Shown: positions 1 to 7,961 of the stretch, one piece after another
Position numbering within the stretch: the stretch's first letter is position 1
Layout of the letters: every line of letters starts with the position of its first letter
Assembly (NCBI RefSeq): GCF_002160255.1
Contig: NZ_NFKF01000002.1
Location: 186,001-250,000 of the forward strand
Direction of reading: 5' to 3'
Length of the DNA: 64,000 nt
Origin: Olsenella sp. An188
Lineage (GTDB): Bacteria > Actinomycetota > Coriobacteriia > Coriobacteriales > Atopobiaceae
Program-made: the position numbers and the translations under genes
Notes under the pieces: generated by a model
The model's database searches: none
Seen by the model: only the letters and a program-made list of their open reading frames with translations
Told to the model about the DNA's origin: nothing

Positions 1-458
1 ACTACGAGACCACCGGCCCGGAGATCTGGGCGGACACCGATGGCGCCGTGGGGGCCGTCGTGGCCGGCGTGGGCACGGGCGGCACCATCTCGGGCGCCGC
101 GCGCTACCTCAAGGAGAGAAACCCCGAGGTCCTGGCCTTTGCCGTCGAGCCCGCGGAGTCGCAGGTGCTCGCCGGGGGCGCCGCCGGCCCCCACAAGATC
201 CAGGGCATCGGCGCCAACTTCGTGCCGGAGAACTTCGACCGCTCGGTGGTCGACGAGGTCGTCCCCGTGAGCTCCGACGACGCCGTCACCACAAAGCTGC
301 GGCTCGGGCGCGAGCTGGGGCTTCTCGTGGGCATCTCCTCGGGGGCGGCCGTGGCCGCGGCGCTCGCACTGGCGGGCCGCCCGGAGCTTGGCGGCCGGAC
401 CGTCGTTGCCGTCCTGCCGGACACCGGGGAGCGCTACCTCTCGATGGGGCTCTCGTGA
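1..458 (+). CDS. cysK: cysteine synthase, 3' part (start outside window)
   Basis: This is the C-terminal part of cysteine synthase (O-acetylserine sulfhydrylase), the cytoplasmic PLP enzyme that makes cysteine from O-acetylserine and sulfide. The frame is open from base 3 and gives 151 residues, about half of the usual ~305. Visible family motifs are TTGPEIW, the glycine loop [14 protein letters not shown] (which contacts the PLP phosphate in this family), and near the end [10 protein letters not shown] and PDTGERY. The stop codon overlaps the GTG start of the serine acetyltransferase gene, so the two genes are translationally coupled and together cover both steps from serine to cysteine. Only the missing 5' end limits the call. 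Confidence 0.95.
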   Translation, partial: YETTGPEIWADTDGAVGAVVAGVGTGGTISGAARYLKERNPEVLAFAVEPAESQVLAGGAAGPHKIQGIGANFVPENFDRSVVDEVVPVSSDDAVTTKLRLGRELGLLVGISSGAAVAAALALAGRPELGGRTVVAVLPDTGERYLSMGLS

Positions 459-1084
459 GCGGCGAGAAGGACGGCGCGGCCCGCACGGCCACGCCCACGC
501 TGCGCGAGCTCGTCCGCGAGGACGCCGAGGCCGCCTTCCGGCGCGACCCCTCCGCCGAGTCCGTCTCGGACGTCACGCGCTTCTCCGTGGGGTTTCGCAT
601 CGTGCGGGCCTACCGCCGGCAGCACTGGCTCTACGAGCGCGGGCACCGCACGCTCGCGCTCTGGCTCGCGCGCCGCTCGCGCATCCGCTACGGGGCCGAC
701 ATCCACCCGGCTGCGACGATCGGACGGCGCTTCGTCGTGGACCACGGGATCGGCGTGGTCATCGGCGGGACCGCGATCATCGGGGACGACTGCCTCATGT
801 ACCAGGGGGCCACGCTCGGCATGACCGGAAAGCACGGCGGCAAGCGCCACCCCACCCTCGGCAGCAACGTCATGGTCGGCGCGGGCTCCATCGTGCTCGG
901 CGCCATCACCGTGGGCGACGGGGCGCGCGTGGGCGCGGGGTCGGTCGTGGTGCGCGACGTGCCCGCCAACGTCACCGTGGTGGGAAACCCCGCCCACGTC
1001 GTGCGCACGCGCGCCTGCCCGCTCGTCGGGGACGTGGTCTGCCTCACGGACCGCACCGGTGAGACCTGGATCGAGGAGGGCTAG
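455..1084 (+). CDS. cysE: serine O-acetyltransferase
   Basis: This enzyme acetylates serine with acetyl-CoA to give O-acetylserine, the substrate of the cysteine synthase encoded just upstream. The protein has 209 residues. An N-terminal helical part (residues ~15-75) is followed by a left-handed beta-helix made of hexapeptide repeats (~80-190), with family landmarks DIHPAATIG, the active-site region [29 protein letters not shown] and GAGSVV(V)RDVP. The GTG start lies inside the cysK stop (GTGA overlap), so its translation depends on cysK. The second to sixth residues (SGEKD) are encoded by a copy of the dispersed GGCGAGAAGGAC motif. A shorter N-terminus than E. coli CysE is normal for Gram-positive SATs. 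Confidence 0.95.
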   Translation: MSGEKDGAARTATPTLRELVREDAEAAFRRDPSAESVSDVTRFSVGFRIVRAYRRQHWLYERGHRTLALWLARRSRIRYGADIHPAATIGRRFVVDHGIGVVIGGTAIIGDDCLMYQGATLGMTGKHGGKRHPTLGSNVMVGAGSIVLGAITVGDGARVGAGSVVVRDVPANVTVVGNPAHVVRTRACPLVGDVVCLTDRTGETWIEEG

Positions 1085-1102
1085 GCGCGCCGTGCGGCCG
1101 CG

Positions 1103-1582
1103 CTACAGCACCTGCTCGAGGCAGGTCTTCTGCACGCCCATGCCCATCGCCTCGTAGAAGGCGCGCGCACCGGGGTTGCACTCCCATACGTTGAGCGTCA
1201 CGTTGTGGCAGCCCATCTCGCGCGCGAACGCGATGACGTGTCGGTAGAGCGCGGTAGCCACCCCCTGGTGGCGGCTCTTCTCGTCCACGCAGATGTCGTC
1301 CACGTACAGGCTCACGATCGGCTGCATGTTGTTGGAGCCGCGCAGGTCCTGCACCTCGCAGAACGCGTGGCCGAGCACGCGGCCAGCGCCCGGCGCGTCC
1401 TCCACGGCAACGAAGACCGGCCGCGCGTCGTCGGCAAAGATGGCGAGAAGCTCCTCGTCGGTGTACTTGCGCGTGCCGGGGCGGAACAGGTCCGGCCTCC
1501 CCTGCGCGTGCACCTCGAGCACCTGGGCAAGCAGGCTGCGCACGCCCTCGAGGTCCTTCTCGCCCGCCCTTCTAATCCTCAT
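1103..1582 (-). CDS. GNAT-family N-acetyltransferase
   Basis: A 159-residue GCN5-related acetyltransferase that should transfer an acetyl group from acetyl-CoA to an amine; the substrate is unknown. The start is placed at MRIRRAGEKD because the upstream extension does not resemble this family. The acetyl-CoA binding region is visible as DEKSRHQGVATALYRHVI, followed by a C-terminal NVWECNPGARAFYEAMGM segment typical of motif B. The ATG lies 11 bases inside the end of the ATP-grasp gene, so it is the last member of a coupled three-gene set (esterase-like, ATP-grasp, GNAT). The GEKD near the start is encoded by a copy of the dispersed motif. It ends 18 bases from the convergent cysE. Confidence 0.85.
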   Translation of the reverse strand: MRIRRAGEKDLEGVRSLLAQVLEVHAQGRPDLFRPGTRKYTDEELLAIFADDARPVFVAVEDAPGAGRVLGHAFCEVQDLRGSNNMQPIVSLYVDDICVDEKSRHQGVATALYRHVIAFAREMGCHNVTLNVWECNPGARAFYEAMGMGVQKTCLEQVL

Positions 1583-2798
1583 CGTCCTCACGCTCCCTCT
1601 CCTGCACGAATGCCACGAACCTCTCCGCCCGCTCCGGTGTCTCCACGCGCGCCGTGTACTGGAAGTTGCCCATGTCGTCGGAGAGCGCGTCGGGCACGCG
1701 CCCGCACGAGACGACCGCGTCGCCAAAGCGTGCCATGACCTCCTCGTGGGAGTGCGCGTAGGCGTGGGCGTCGCGCCGGCTCGCGTAGACGCAGAAGGCG
1801 TCCGTGCCGTCCGGCTCCGTGCGACGCTCGTCGAAGCAGACCATGTCCGCCCAGACCTGGTAGACGTTGGTCGAGTGGGCGTAGTTCATCATCTCGGGCG
1901 TGGTGCCCCCCGGCGGTCGCACGTTGACCTCGAGGCCCACGTAGGAGCCGGCCGCCCCGAGGCCGGGGTGGTCGCGGGCGAGCCGGAAGAACTCGAGGTG
2001 GACGAAGCGGCTGACGAGGCCGAACGAGCGCACCGTGGCGCGCCCGAGGCGGGAGAGCTCCGGGTCGACCTCGGGGCACGAGCGGTACGCGAGGTCGAGG
2101 CCGCCGTACACCACGTCGGACATCGACGGCGGGAACTCCTCCTGGTTCTCAAAGAGCACCTCGCCACGGCTGTCGAGGATGGCGTCCCAGGAGCAGATGT
2201 CCCCCTCGACGTACTGCTCCACGACGTAGGGGACGGGGTCGGATCCGTCAGGGCCGTGCTCGGCGAGAAGCGCGCGGAGGTCGGCGTCGTTGCGCAGCAG
2301 GCGCGTCCCGGCGGCGCCCACGCCCACCTCCGGCTTGGCGAAGACCGGGTAGTGGCCCATCTCGCCGATGAACCAGCGGGTCTCGTCGAAGGTGGTGAGG
2401 CAGGTCTGGCGCGGGGCGGGGACGCCCGCGGCGGCGTAGAGCGGCTTCTGCGCCCTCTTGCTCTGCCAGCGGGCGACGTCCGCCGGGCGCGGGCCGCGGG
2501 AGACGTTGAAGTCCTCGCGCAGGCGCGCGTCCTGGGCGAGCCAGTGCTCGTTGTTCGACTCGATCCAGTCCGGTTTGCCCCAGCGGTACGAGAAGTACGC
2601 GACCGCCCGGTAGACCTGGTCGTAGTCGGCGAGGTCGGAGACCAGGTAGTACTCGTCGAGGGAGGCCCTGACCTCCTCGGCCAGGGCCTCCCAGGGCGTG
2701 TCCCCGATGCCGAGCGCGTGGGCGCCGTTGCGGCGCAGGGCCGCGCAGAACTGCCAGTAGACGCTCGGGAACTGCGGCGATACAAAGACGACGTTCAT
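1572..2798 (-). CDS. ATP-grasp domain protein (putative carboxylate-amine ligase)
   Basis: A 408-residue protein of the ATP-grasp superfamily, which joins a carboxylate to an amine or thiol through an acyl-phosphate. The N-terminal ~115 residues form a pre-ATP-grasp domain (MNVVFVSPQFP, later WIESNNEHWLAQDARLR). The ATP-binding region runs from ~115 (KSKRAQKPLYAAAGVPAPR) through the Gly-rich AKPEVGVGAAGTRLL to PYVVEQYVEGD, with the metal-ligand EVNVRPPGGTTPEMMN near residue 305. This resembles the carbamoyl-phosphate-synthase-like ATP-grasps. Its start codon directly follows the stop of the esterase-like gene (TAG-ATG), so the two are strictly coupled. Substrate is unknown; the neighbours suggest an amide or peptide bond-forming modification, which is inference. 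Confidence 0.85.
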   Translation of the reverse strand: MNVVFVSPQFPSVYWQFCAALRRNGAHALGIGDTPWEALAEEVRASLDEYYLVSDLADYDQVYRAVAYFSYRWGKPDWIESNNEHWLAQDARLREDFNVSRGPRPADVARWQSKRAQKPLYAAAGVPAPRQTCLTTFDETRWFIGEMGHYPVFAKPEVGVGAAGTRLLRNDADLRALLAEHGPDGSDPVPYVVEQYVEGDICSWDAILDSRGEVLFENQEEFPPSMSDVVYGGLDLAYRSCPEVDPELSRLGRATVRSFGLVSRFVHLEFFRLARDHPGLGAAGSYVGLEVNVRPPGGTTPEMMNYAHSTNVYQVWADMVCFDERRTEPDGTDAFCVYASRRDAHAYAHSHEEVMARFGDAVVSCGRVPDALSDDMGNFQYTARVETPERAERFVAFVQEREREDDED

Positions 2799-4247
2799 CT
2801 ACTTCGCGCTCGCGCCGCCCTTCGGCGCCGGCTTGGCGGCGGCGGGCTTGGCAGCGGGCTTCTTCTCGGCCGCGGGCTTGGCAGCGGGCTTCGCGGCGGC
2901 CGGCTTGGTGGTCGTGGGCTTCGCGGCCGGCTTCGCGGCGGCCGGCTTGGCGGTCGTGGGCTTCGCGGCCGGCTTCGCGGCGGCCGGCTTGGCGGTCGTG
3001 GGCTTCGCGGCCGGCTTCGCAGCGGCGGTCTTGGCTGCGGCGGGCTTGGCTGCGGGCTTCGCGGCCGGCTTGGCGGCAGCAGTCTTCTTCTCGGCCGCCG
3101 GCTTTGCGGCGGCAGTCTTGGCAGCGGGCCTCTTGGCCTCGGCCTTTGCGGGCTCAGCCTTTGCCGCCGGCTTGGCGGCAGGGGCTGCCTTCTTGGCGGC
3201 GGGGGCGGACTTGGCCGCCGGCTTGGCGGGCTCGGCCTTCTTGGCGGCCGGCTCCTCGGCCTTCGCAACGGCCTTGGCAGCCGTCGGCTTAGCCGCGGTC
3301 TTCGCCGCCGTCTTGGTCGCGGCCTTCTCCGCCGGCTTAGCCGCGGTCTTCACCGCGGGCTCGGCCTTCTTGGCCGCCGGCTTGGCGGCAGCCTTCGCCG
3401 CGGGCTTCTCAGCCTTCGCCTCGGTCTTCTCGGCGGTCACGGCGTCCGCCTTCTTGCGGGTCGCGACACGCTTGCGCGCGGGCTTCTCGGCCGCCGTGGT
3501 CTTCTCGACGTCGTCGAGCACGATCGGGAGGAAGTAGCGCAGCTGCTTCTTCCACCACGGCCAGGTGTGCGTCACGTCGCCGCCCCAGTAGTCGCACCAG
3601 GCGTCAACGCCCAGGCGGCGGAGCTCGCCGTCGATCTCGCGCGTGGTCCGGAGGCTGTCGGCCTCGGAGGCGTCCTGACCGGTGCAGAACAGCAGCTGGC
3701 GCTGGTTGTAGACGGCCACGTAGGGGTGGTCGGGCGCCATGTGCGGCAGAAACGCGCACGGCGCGTTGTCGTAGAGCGTGGCGTCCATCCACTCGCCGAA
3801 GTAGCGGCGCGCGTCGTAGCTGCCCGAGAGGCTCATGCAGCCCTGGAAGAGGTCGGGGCGGCGCAGCAGCGCGATGGCGGCGTGCGTGGCGCCCATGTCA
3901 AAGCCGAGTGCGAGCGGGCGGGCCTTGCGGCGGGTCACCTTGTGCACCAGCGGCACGAGCTCGTCGGCCACGTAGTGGTAGAACTGCTCCTGACGCTGGG
4001 CGCGGTCGGCCGGGTCCCCCTCGGCCGCCCAGGACTCGTCGTCGACGGTCTGCGTGCAGAAGAGCTGGATGGTGCCCGAGTCGAGGTAGTCGGCCAGCTC
4101 GTCGATCACGCCAGCCTCCTCGAGGCTCTCCGGCGCGGCGGCGAGCGTCGGGAACGCGATGACCGGAAGGCCCTTCTTCCCGTACACGTTGACGTGCATG
4201 TCCCTGCCAAGCGCAGAGCTCGCGCACACGACGGTCTTCTTGTCCAT
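2799..4247 (-). CDS. esterase-fold protein with Asp in place of nucleophile Ser and a histone-H1-like tail
   Basis: A 482-residue protein with two parts. Residues 1-250 match the alpha/beta-hydrolase esterase family (Esterase D type): IQLFCTQTVDDESW, a nucleophile elbow, RRPDLFQGCMSLSGSYDARRYFG, APDHPYVAVYNQRQLLFCTGQ, and a plausible catalytic His in VTHTWPWW (H227). At the nucleophile elbow, where the family has GCSMGA, this protein reads GFDMGA, so the catalytic Ser is replaced by Asp117. Residues ~250-482 are a low-complexity tail of AAKP/KPAAK/KPTT units, extremely rich in Lys, Ala and Pro, like histone H1 or bacterial nucleoid tails. The start at 4247 is set by GGGGGAG five bases upstream. 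It is the first gene of the coupled set with ATP-grasp and GNAT. A non-hydrolytic scaffold or DNA/RNA-binding role is inference. Confidence 0.85.
   Translation of the reverse strand: MDKKTVVCASSALGRDMHVNVYGKKGLPVIAFPTLAAAPESLEEAGVIDELADYLDSGTIQLFCTQTVDDESWAAEGDPADRAQRQEQFYHYVADELVPLVHKVTRRKARPLALGFDMGATHAAIALLRRPDLFQGCMSLSGSYDARRYFGEWMDATLYDNAPCAFLPHMAPDHPYVAVYNQRQLLFCTGQDASEADSLRTTREIDGELRRLGVDAWCDYWGGDVTHTWPWWKKQLRYFLPIVLDDVEKTTAAEKPARKRVATRKKADAVTAEKTEAKAEKPAAKAAAKPAAKKAEPAVKTAAKPAEKAATKTAAKTAAKPTAAKAVAKAEEPAAKKAEPAKPAAKSAPAAKKAAPAAKPAAKAEPAKAEAKRPAAKTAAAKPAAEKKTAAAKPAAKPAAKPAAAKTAAAKPAAKPTTAKPAAAKPAAKPTTAKPAAAKPAAKPTTTKPAAAKPAAKPAAEKKPAAKPAAAKPAPKGGASAK
2887..3020. repeat. 42-nt in-frame tandem repeat inside the Lys/Ala/Pro tail
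   Basis: Two full 42-nt units (2917-2958 and 2959-3000) are identical by eye, preceded by a 30-nt near-copy (2887-2916) and followed by a partial unit. Each unit encodes 14 residues of the AKPTTAKPAAAKP type on the minus strand. This is coding low complexity in the tail of the esterase-like protein, and its exact identity suggests recent slippage or recombination, so the tail length may vary between strains. Confidence 0.85.
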
Positions 4248-4421
4248 AAACTCCCCCAAGATTTCCAGGTTCCCCGAATGTGCATCAGCCATCATACCGC
4301 TTATGTCCGGTGCCCGTGTTTTCTCTCCGTAAGGGTGATACAAGGCCGAAACGTCCCCGCCCGCCGCCGGCGCGTTGCGCGCCGCGCGCCGCTGGACCAC
4401 AATGGTGCGGGAGGAGGTTCC

Positions 4422-4820
4422 ATGGACAAACACCGCAACGACGCGACGAGAAGGACCGGCCTGCTCGCGGCGAGCCTCAGGGTGCTGCGCATGGGCGCGG
4501 CGGCCGCGCTGGGACTGGGCGTCGTCACGTTCCTGTTCTCGTTCGTCGCCAACGGGATCAGCTGGCAGGCGGGCCTCGACTGGGCGCGCAAGCTGCTGCT
4601 CGTCGTGGGCGCGCTCATGCTCGTCACGGGCGGGTGCGGCATCTTCGTCTCCGGGCGCGACCGGCCGGACGGCGCCGCGACCCCGCACGAGGACGACACC
4701 TTCCGCGCCTTCTGGCACGAGGTCGGCATGCCGTGGGGCGCCGCCGTGAGCCTGGCGTCGGTGGACTTCCTGGCGCTCGGGACGCTCGCAGACCTCCTGT
4801 ACTTCTCGCTGGCGCTCTAG
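4422..4820 (+). CDS. small membrane protein of unknown function
   Basis: A 132-residue protein that I do not recognise. The ATG at 4422 is preceded by GGGAGGAGG at a good distance. It has a charged N-terminus (MDKHRNDATRRTG), then two hydrophobic segments at about 24-46 and 58-77, a short hydrophilic region with DRPDGAATPHEDD, and a final moderately hydrophobic stretch ending in LADLLYFSLAL. This suggests two or three membrane spans. It is transcribed away from the esterase-like operon and 70 bases ahead of the DUF1846 gene. A possible plus promoter is TTGCGC-17-CACAAT near 4375-4403. No function can be given. Confidence 0.6.
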   Translation: MDKHRNDATRRTGLLAASLRVLRMGAAAALGLGVVTFLFSFVANGISWQAGLDWARKLLLVVGALMLVTGGCGIFVSGRDRPDGAATPHEDDTFRAFWHEVGMPWGAAVSLASVDFLALGTLADLLYFSLAL

Positions 4821-4890
4821 GTTGTGCCCGGGACGCGCGCCGGGGCGTGATACCCTGTCAGGTTGGATTCCACACAGAGAGGACGCCCCC

Positions 4891-6372
4891 ATGCGCATAG
4901 GATTTGACAACGACAAGTACATCTCGCTTCAGGCGGAGAAGATCCGCAAGCGCATCGGGCAGTTCGGAGGCAAGCTCTACCTGGAGTTTGGTGGCAAGCT
5001 CTTTGACGACTACCACGCGAGCCGCGTCCTTCCGGGCTTTGAGCCCGACTCCAAGATCCGCATGCTCGAGAGCCTCAAGGAGGACGTCGAGGCGATCATC
5101 GTCATCAACGCCGACAACATCGAGAACGCCAAGCGCCGCTCCGACATCGGCATCACGTACGAGGAGGACGCGCTGCGCCTCATGGACTCGTTCCGCTCGC
5201 GCGGGCTCATGGTGGGCGGCATCTGCATCACCCACTTCACCGGGCAGCCGCACGCCGAGGCCTTTCAGCGCCGCCTTGAGGGCATGGGCGTCTCGGTGTG
5301 GCGCCACTACCTCATCGACGGCTACCCCTCCGACGTCAACCACATCGTCTCCGACGAGGGCTTCGGCAAGAACGACTACATCGAGACGAGCCGCCCGCTC
5401 GTGGTGGTGACCGCCCCCGGCCCCGGCTCGGGCAAGCTCGCCACCTGCCTCTCGCAGCTCTACCACGAGAACAAGCGCGGGATCGCCGCCGGCTACGCCA
5501 AGTACGAGACGTTCCCCGTCTGGAACCTGCCGCTCAAGCACCCCGTGAACGTCGCCTACGAGGCGGCCACGGCCGACCTCGACGACCGCAACATCATCGA
5601 CCCGTGGCACCTCGAGGCCTACGGCGAGGTCACCGTCAACTACAACCGCGACGTCGAGACCTTCCCCGTCCTCAAGGCCATGATGGAGAAGATCGCCGGC
5701 GAGAGCCCCTACCAGTCTCCCACCGACATGGGCGTCAACATGGTGGGCCTGTGCATCTCCGACGACGAGGCCTGCCGCGAGGCGGCCAAGAACGAGATCG
5801 TGCGCCGCTGGTTCACGGCGGCCGAGGAGCTGCGCCGCACCGGCGAGGGCACCGAGGCGCTCGACAAGATCGAGCTGCTCATGCGCCAGACCGACGTCAC
5901 CTGCGACTACTCCCCCGCCCACCAGGCTGCGCTCGCCAAGGAGGAGGACACGGGCGGCCCCGCCGCAGCCATGGTGCTCCCCGACGGCACGCTCGTGACC
6001 GGGAAGACCTCCGACCTCATGGGCGCCGCAGCGTCGCTTCTGCTCAACGCGGCGAAGCACATGGCGGGCATCCCCAAGCAGACCTACGTCGTGAGCTCCG
6101 AGGCGCTCGCGCCGATCTGCCACCTCAAGACCGAGCACCTGCGCAGCCGCAACCCGCGCCTGCACTCCGACGAGATGCTCATCGCCCTGTCGCTCTCCTC
6201 CGCCACCAACCCCCAGGCCGGGGAGGCCGTCGACGCGCTCGACCAGCTCGCCGGCTGCGACGCCTACTTCTCGGTCATCATCTCGGAGGCAGACAAGAGC
6301 ACCTACCGTAACCTCGGCATCAACGTCTGCTGCGAGCCCAAGTACGAGCGCCACGGCTACTACCACCGCTAG
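4891..6372 (+). CDS. DUF1846 domain-containing protein
   Basis: A 493-residue protein matching the conserved DUF1846 family in length and in its start MRIGFDNDKYISLQAEKI and the following FGGKLYLEFGGKLFDDYHA. Other recognisable parts are VTAPGPGSGKLATCLSQLYHE, which looks like a nucleotide-binding loop (residues ~170-190), and LLNAAKHMAGI in the C-terminal half. Structures are known for the family but its biochemical role is not established to my knowledge. The ATG is preceded by AGAGAGGA. A -10-like GATACCCT lies about 40 bases upstream. The following HAD gene begins only 5 bases after its stop, so the two are probably cotranscribed. Confidence 0.9.
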   Translation: MRIGFDNDKYISLQAEKIRKRIGQFGGKLYLEFGGKLFDDYHASRVLPGFEPDSKIRMLESLKEDVEAIIVINADNIENAKRRSDIGITYEEDALRLMDSFRSRGLMVGGICITHFTGQPHAEAFQRRLEGMGVSVWRHYLIDGYPSDVNHIVSDEGFGKNDYIETSRPLVVVTAPGPGSGKLATCLSQLYHENKRGIAAGYAKYETFPVWNLPLKHPVNVAYEAATADLDDRNIIDPWHLEAYGEVTVNYNRDVETFPVLKAMMEKIAGESPYQSPTDMGVNMVGLCISDDEACREAAKNEIVRRWFTAAEELRRTGEGTEALDKIELLMRQTDVTCDYSPAHQAALAKEEDTGGPAAAMVLPDGTLVTGKTSDLMGAAASLLLNAAKHMAGIPKQTYVVSSEALAPICHLKTEHLRSRNPRLHSDEMLIALSLSSATNPQAGEAVDALDQLAGCDAYFSVIISEADKSTYRNLGINVCCEPKYERHGYYHR

Positions 6373-6377
6373 ACGCC

Positions 6378-6968
6378 ATGGCCTACCAGCTCATTGCCCT
6401 CGACATGGACGGGACGCTGCTCGACGGCGCCAAGCGCGTGCTGCCGTCCTCGACCGAGGCGATCGAGGAGGCGCTCGCCGCCAGGAGGCACGTGGCAATC
6501 TGCTCGGGCCGCTGCCCGGCCATGGTGGAGGTCAGCCGCGACGAGCTCGCCGGCCGTCCCGCCGAGGACATGCGCGCGCTTCTCCGCGACCCGCGGACCC
6601 ACGTCCAGAAGATCAACGTCCACTTCCGCGACGAGGCCACCCGCGAGCGCGTCCGCGCGCTCGTGAGCGACCTGGGGCTCGGCCTCGTGGACTTCGAGAC
6701 GGCGAGCCTCGAGTTCTCCCCCACGGAGGCGAACAAGGGCACCGGCATGCTCGCCCTCGCGGAGCTCCTCGGCGTGCCGCGCGAGGCGACGATGGCCGTG
6801 GGCGACGCCGACAACGACCTGCCGATGCTGCGCGACGCGGGCCTCGGCGTGGCGATGGGCAACGCCAACGAGCGCGTTCGGGCGGCGGCCGACGTCGTGG
6901 TGGCCGACAACGACCACGGCGGCGTCGCCGAGGCGATTCGCACCTACCTGCTGGGTAGCGCCCACTAG
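6378..6968 (+). CDS. HAD phosphatase of the Cof type with deleted cap core
   Basis: A 196-residue HAD-superfamily protein. It has motif I DMDGTLLDG (residues ~9-17), motif II region AICSGR, the Lys of motif III in ANKGTGM, and motif IV GDADNDLPML. These are all the catalytic motifs of Cof-type phosphatases. Compared with the next gene, to which its ends are nearly identical, about 85 residues of the C2 cap are missing: CPAMVEVSRDEL jumps almost directly to the HVQKINVHFR segment. The cap normally selects the substrate, so this copy may act on different or larger substrates, or be inactive. It starts 5 bases after DUF1846 without a clear ribosome binding site. Confidence 0.85.
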   Translation: MAYQLIALDMDGTLLDGAKRVLPSSTEAIEEALAARRHVAICSGRCPAMVEVSRDELAGRPAEDMRALLRDPRTHVQKINVHFRDEATRERVRALVSDLGLGLVDFETASLEFSPTEANKGTGMLALAELLGVPREATMAVGDADNDLPMLRDAGLGVAMGNANERVRAAADVVVADNDHGGVAEAIRTYLLGSAH

Positions 6969-7112
6969 GAGCCCGGATGCCGCACAGGCCCCTCAGGGAG
7001 AGGCGTGCGCGGCAGAATCGGGGAGTTGTGCGGTATCGCGCGACGCGGCCGCCACGACGGCGCGCCACCCGCTATCCTGTTGCCGCAGGCGACGCCACAA
7101 GGAGGAGGACCC

Positions 7113-7961
7113 GTGGAATACCAGCTCATGGCAATAGACATGGACGGGACGCTGCTTGACAGCTCCAAGCGCGTGCTGCCGTCCTCGACCGAGGCGATCG
7201 AGGAGGCGCTCGACGCGGGCCGTCAGATCGCCATCTGCTCGGGGCGCTGCCCGGTCATGATCGAGATGGACCGTGACGACTTCACCCGAGTCCGCTACGC
7301 GATCTGCGGAAGCGGCTCGGCGATCTACGACCTCCACGAGCGGCGCCTCCTGCGCGAGACCACGCTCGACCGCGCCCTTCTCGACCTGGCGCTCGAGGCC
7401 TCCGAGGGCGAGGACTACATCTGCGAGGCGTTCTCCGGCCCCGGCTTCTACTTCGGGCCCGACATGGTCGAGCGCATGCCCGACTACTACATGGGCATCT
7501 ACGTGCCGCTCTACGCAAAGACGGGCACGCCCATGGAGGGCTTCGAGCGGCGCCTGCGCGAGCCGTCGTTCCCCGTCCAGAAGTTCAACCTGCACTTCCG
7601 CACCCCCGAGGCGCGCTCGCGGGTGCGCGAGCGGCTCGAGAGCGCCCCGCTCGAGCTCGCCTACTCCGACGAGGCGAGTCTGGAGCTCTCCCCCATCGGC
7701 GTCAACAAGGGCACGGGCATGATCGAGCTCGCCGAGCTGCTCGGCATCCCGCGCGAGGCGACGATCGCGATCGGCGACGCCGACAACGACCTGTCGATGC
7801 TGCGCGACGCGGGCCTCGGCGTGGCGATGGGCAACGCCAACGAGAACGCGCGCGCCGCGGCGGCCGTGACCGTCGCCGACAACGACCACGGCGGCGTGGC
7901 CGAGGCCATCCGCCGCTTCCTGCTGGGCGCGGGCGACGCCCGGGGAGGCGAGCGCGCGTGA
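7113..7961 (+). CDS. Cof-type HAD-IIB phosphatase
   Basis: A 282-residue Cof-type HAD phosphatase, a family acting on sugar phosphates, phosphorylated cofactors or flavins. Motif I is DMDGTLLDS, motif II lies in AICSGR, motif III is the Lys in VNKGTGM and motif IV is GDADNDLSML. The full C2 cap (residues ~60-190) is present, unlike in the preceding paralogue. The GTG start at 7113 follows AAGGAGGAGG with ideal spacing; an upstream GTG at 7005 has no such site. A -10-like TATCCT lies about 40 bases upstream, so it has its own promoter region. Its stop overlaps the GTG start of the asparaginase gene, so those two are coupled. Confidence 0.9.
   Translation: MEYQLMAIDMDGTLLDSSKRVLPSSTEAIEEALDAGRQIAICSGRCPVMIEMDRDDFTRVRYAICGSGSAIYDLHERRLLRETTLDRALLDLALEASEGEDYICEAFSGPGFYFGPDMVERMPDYYMGIYVPLYAKTGTPMEGFERRLREPSFPVQKFNLHFRTPEARSRVRERLESAPLELAYSDEASLELSPIGVNKGTGMIELAELLGIPREATIAIGDADNDLSMLRDAGLGVAMGNANENARAAAAVTVADNDHGGVAEAIRRFLLGAGDARGGERA

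Noticed and set aside
2887-3480. Repeated units resembling a CRISPR or minisatellite array
   Set aside because: The repeats are in frame and encode the Lys/Ala/Pro tail, with no spacers of unique sequence; they are coding low complexity.
1293-4820. Very long open frames antisense to real genes, such as 1175 codons ending at 4820 and ~1000 codons around 9029-12229 and 35233-38382
   Set aside because: They are shadows that arise from the GC-rich third positions of the opposite-strand genes; their products are low-complexity Arg/Gly/Ala/Val runs without family motifs. Only the true genes at their ends (for example 4422-4820) are kept.
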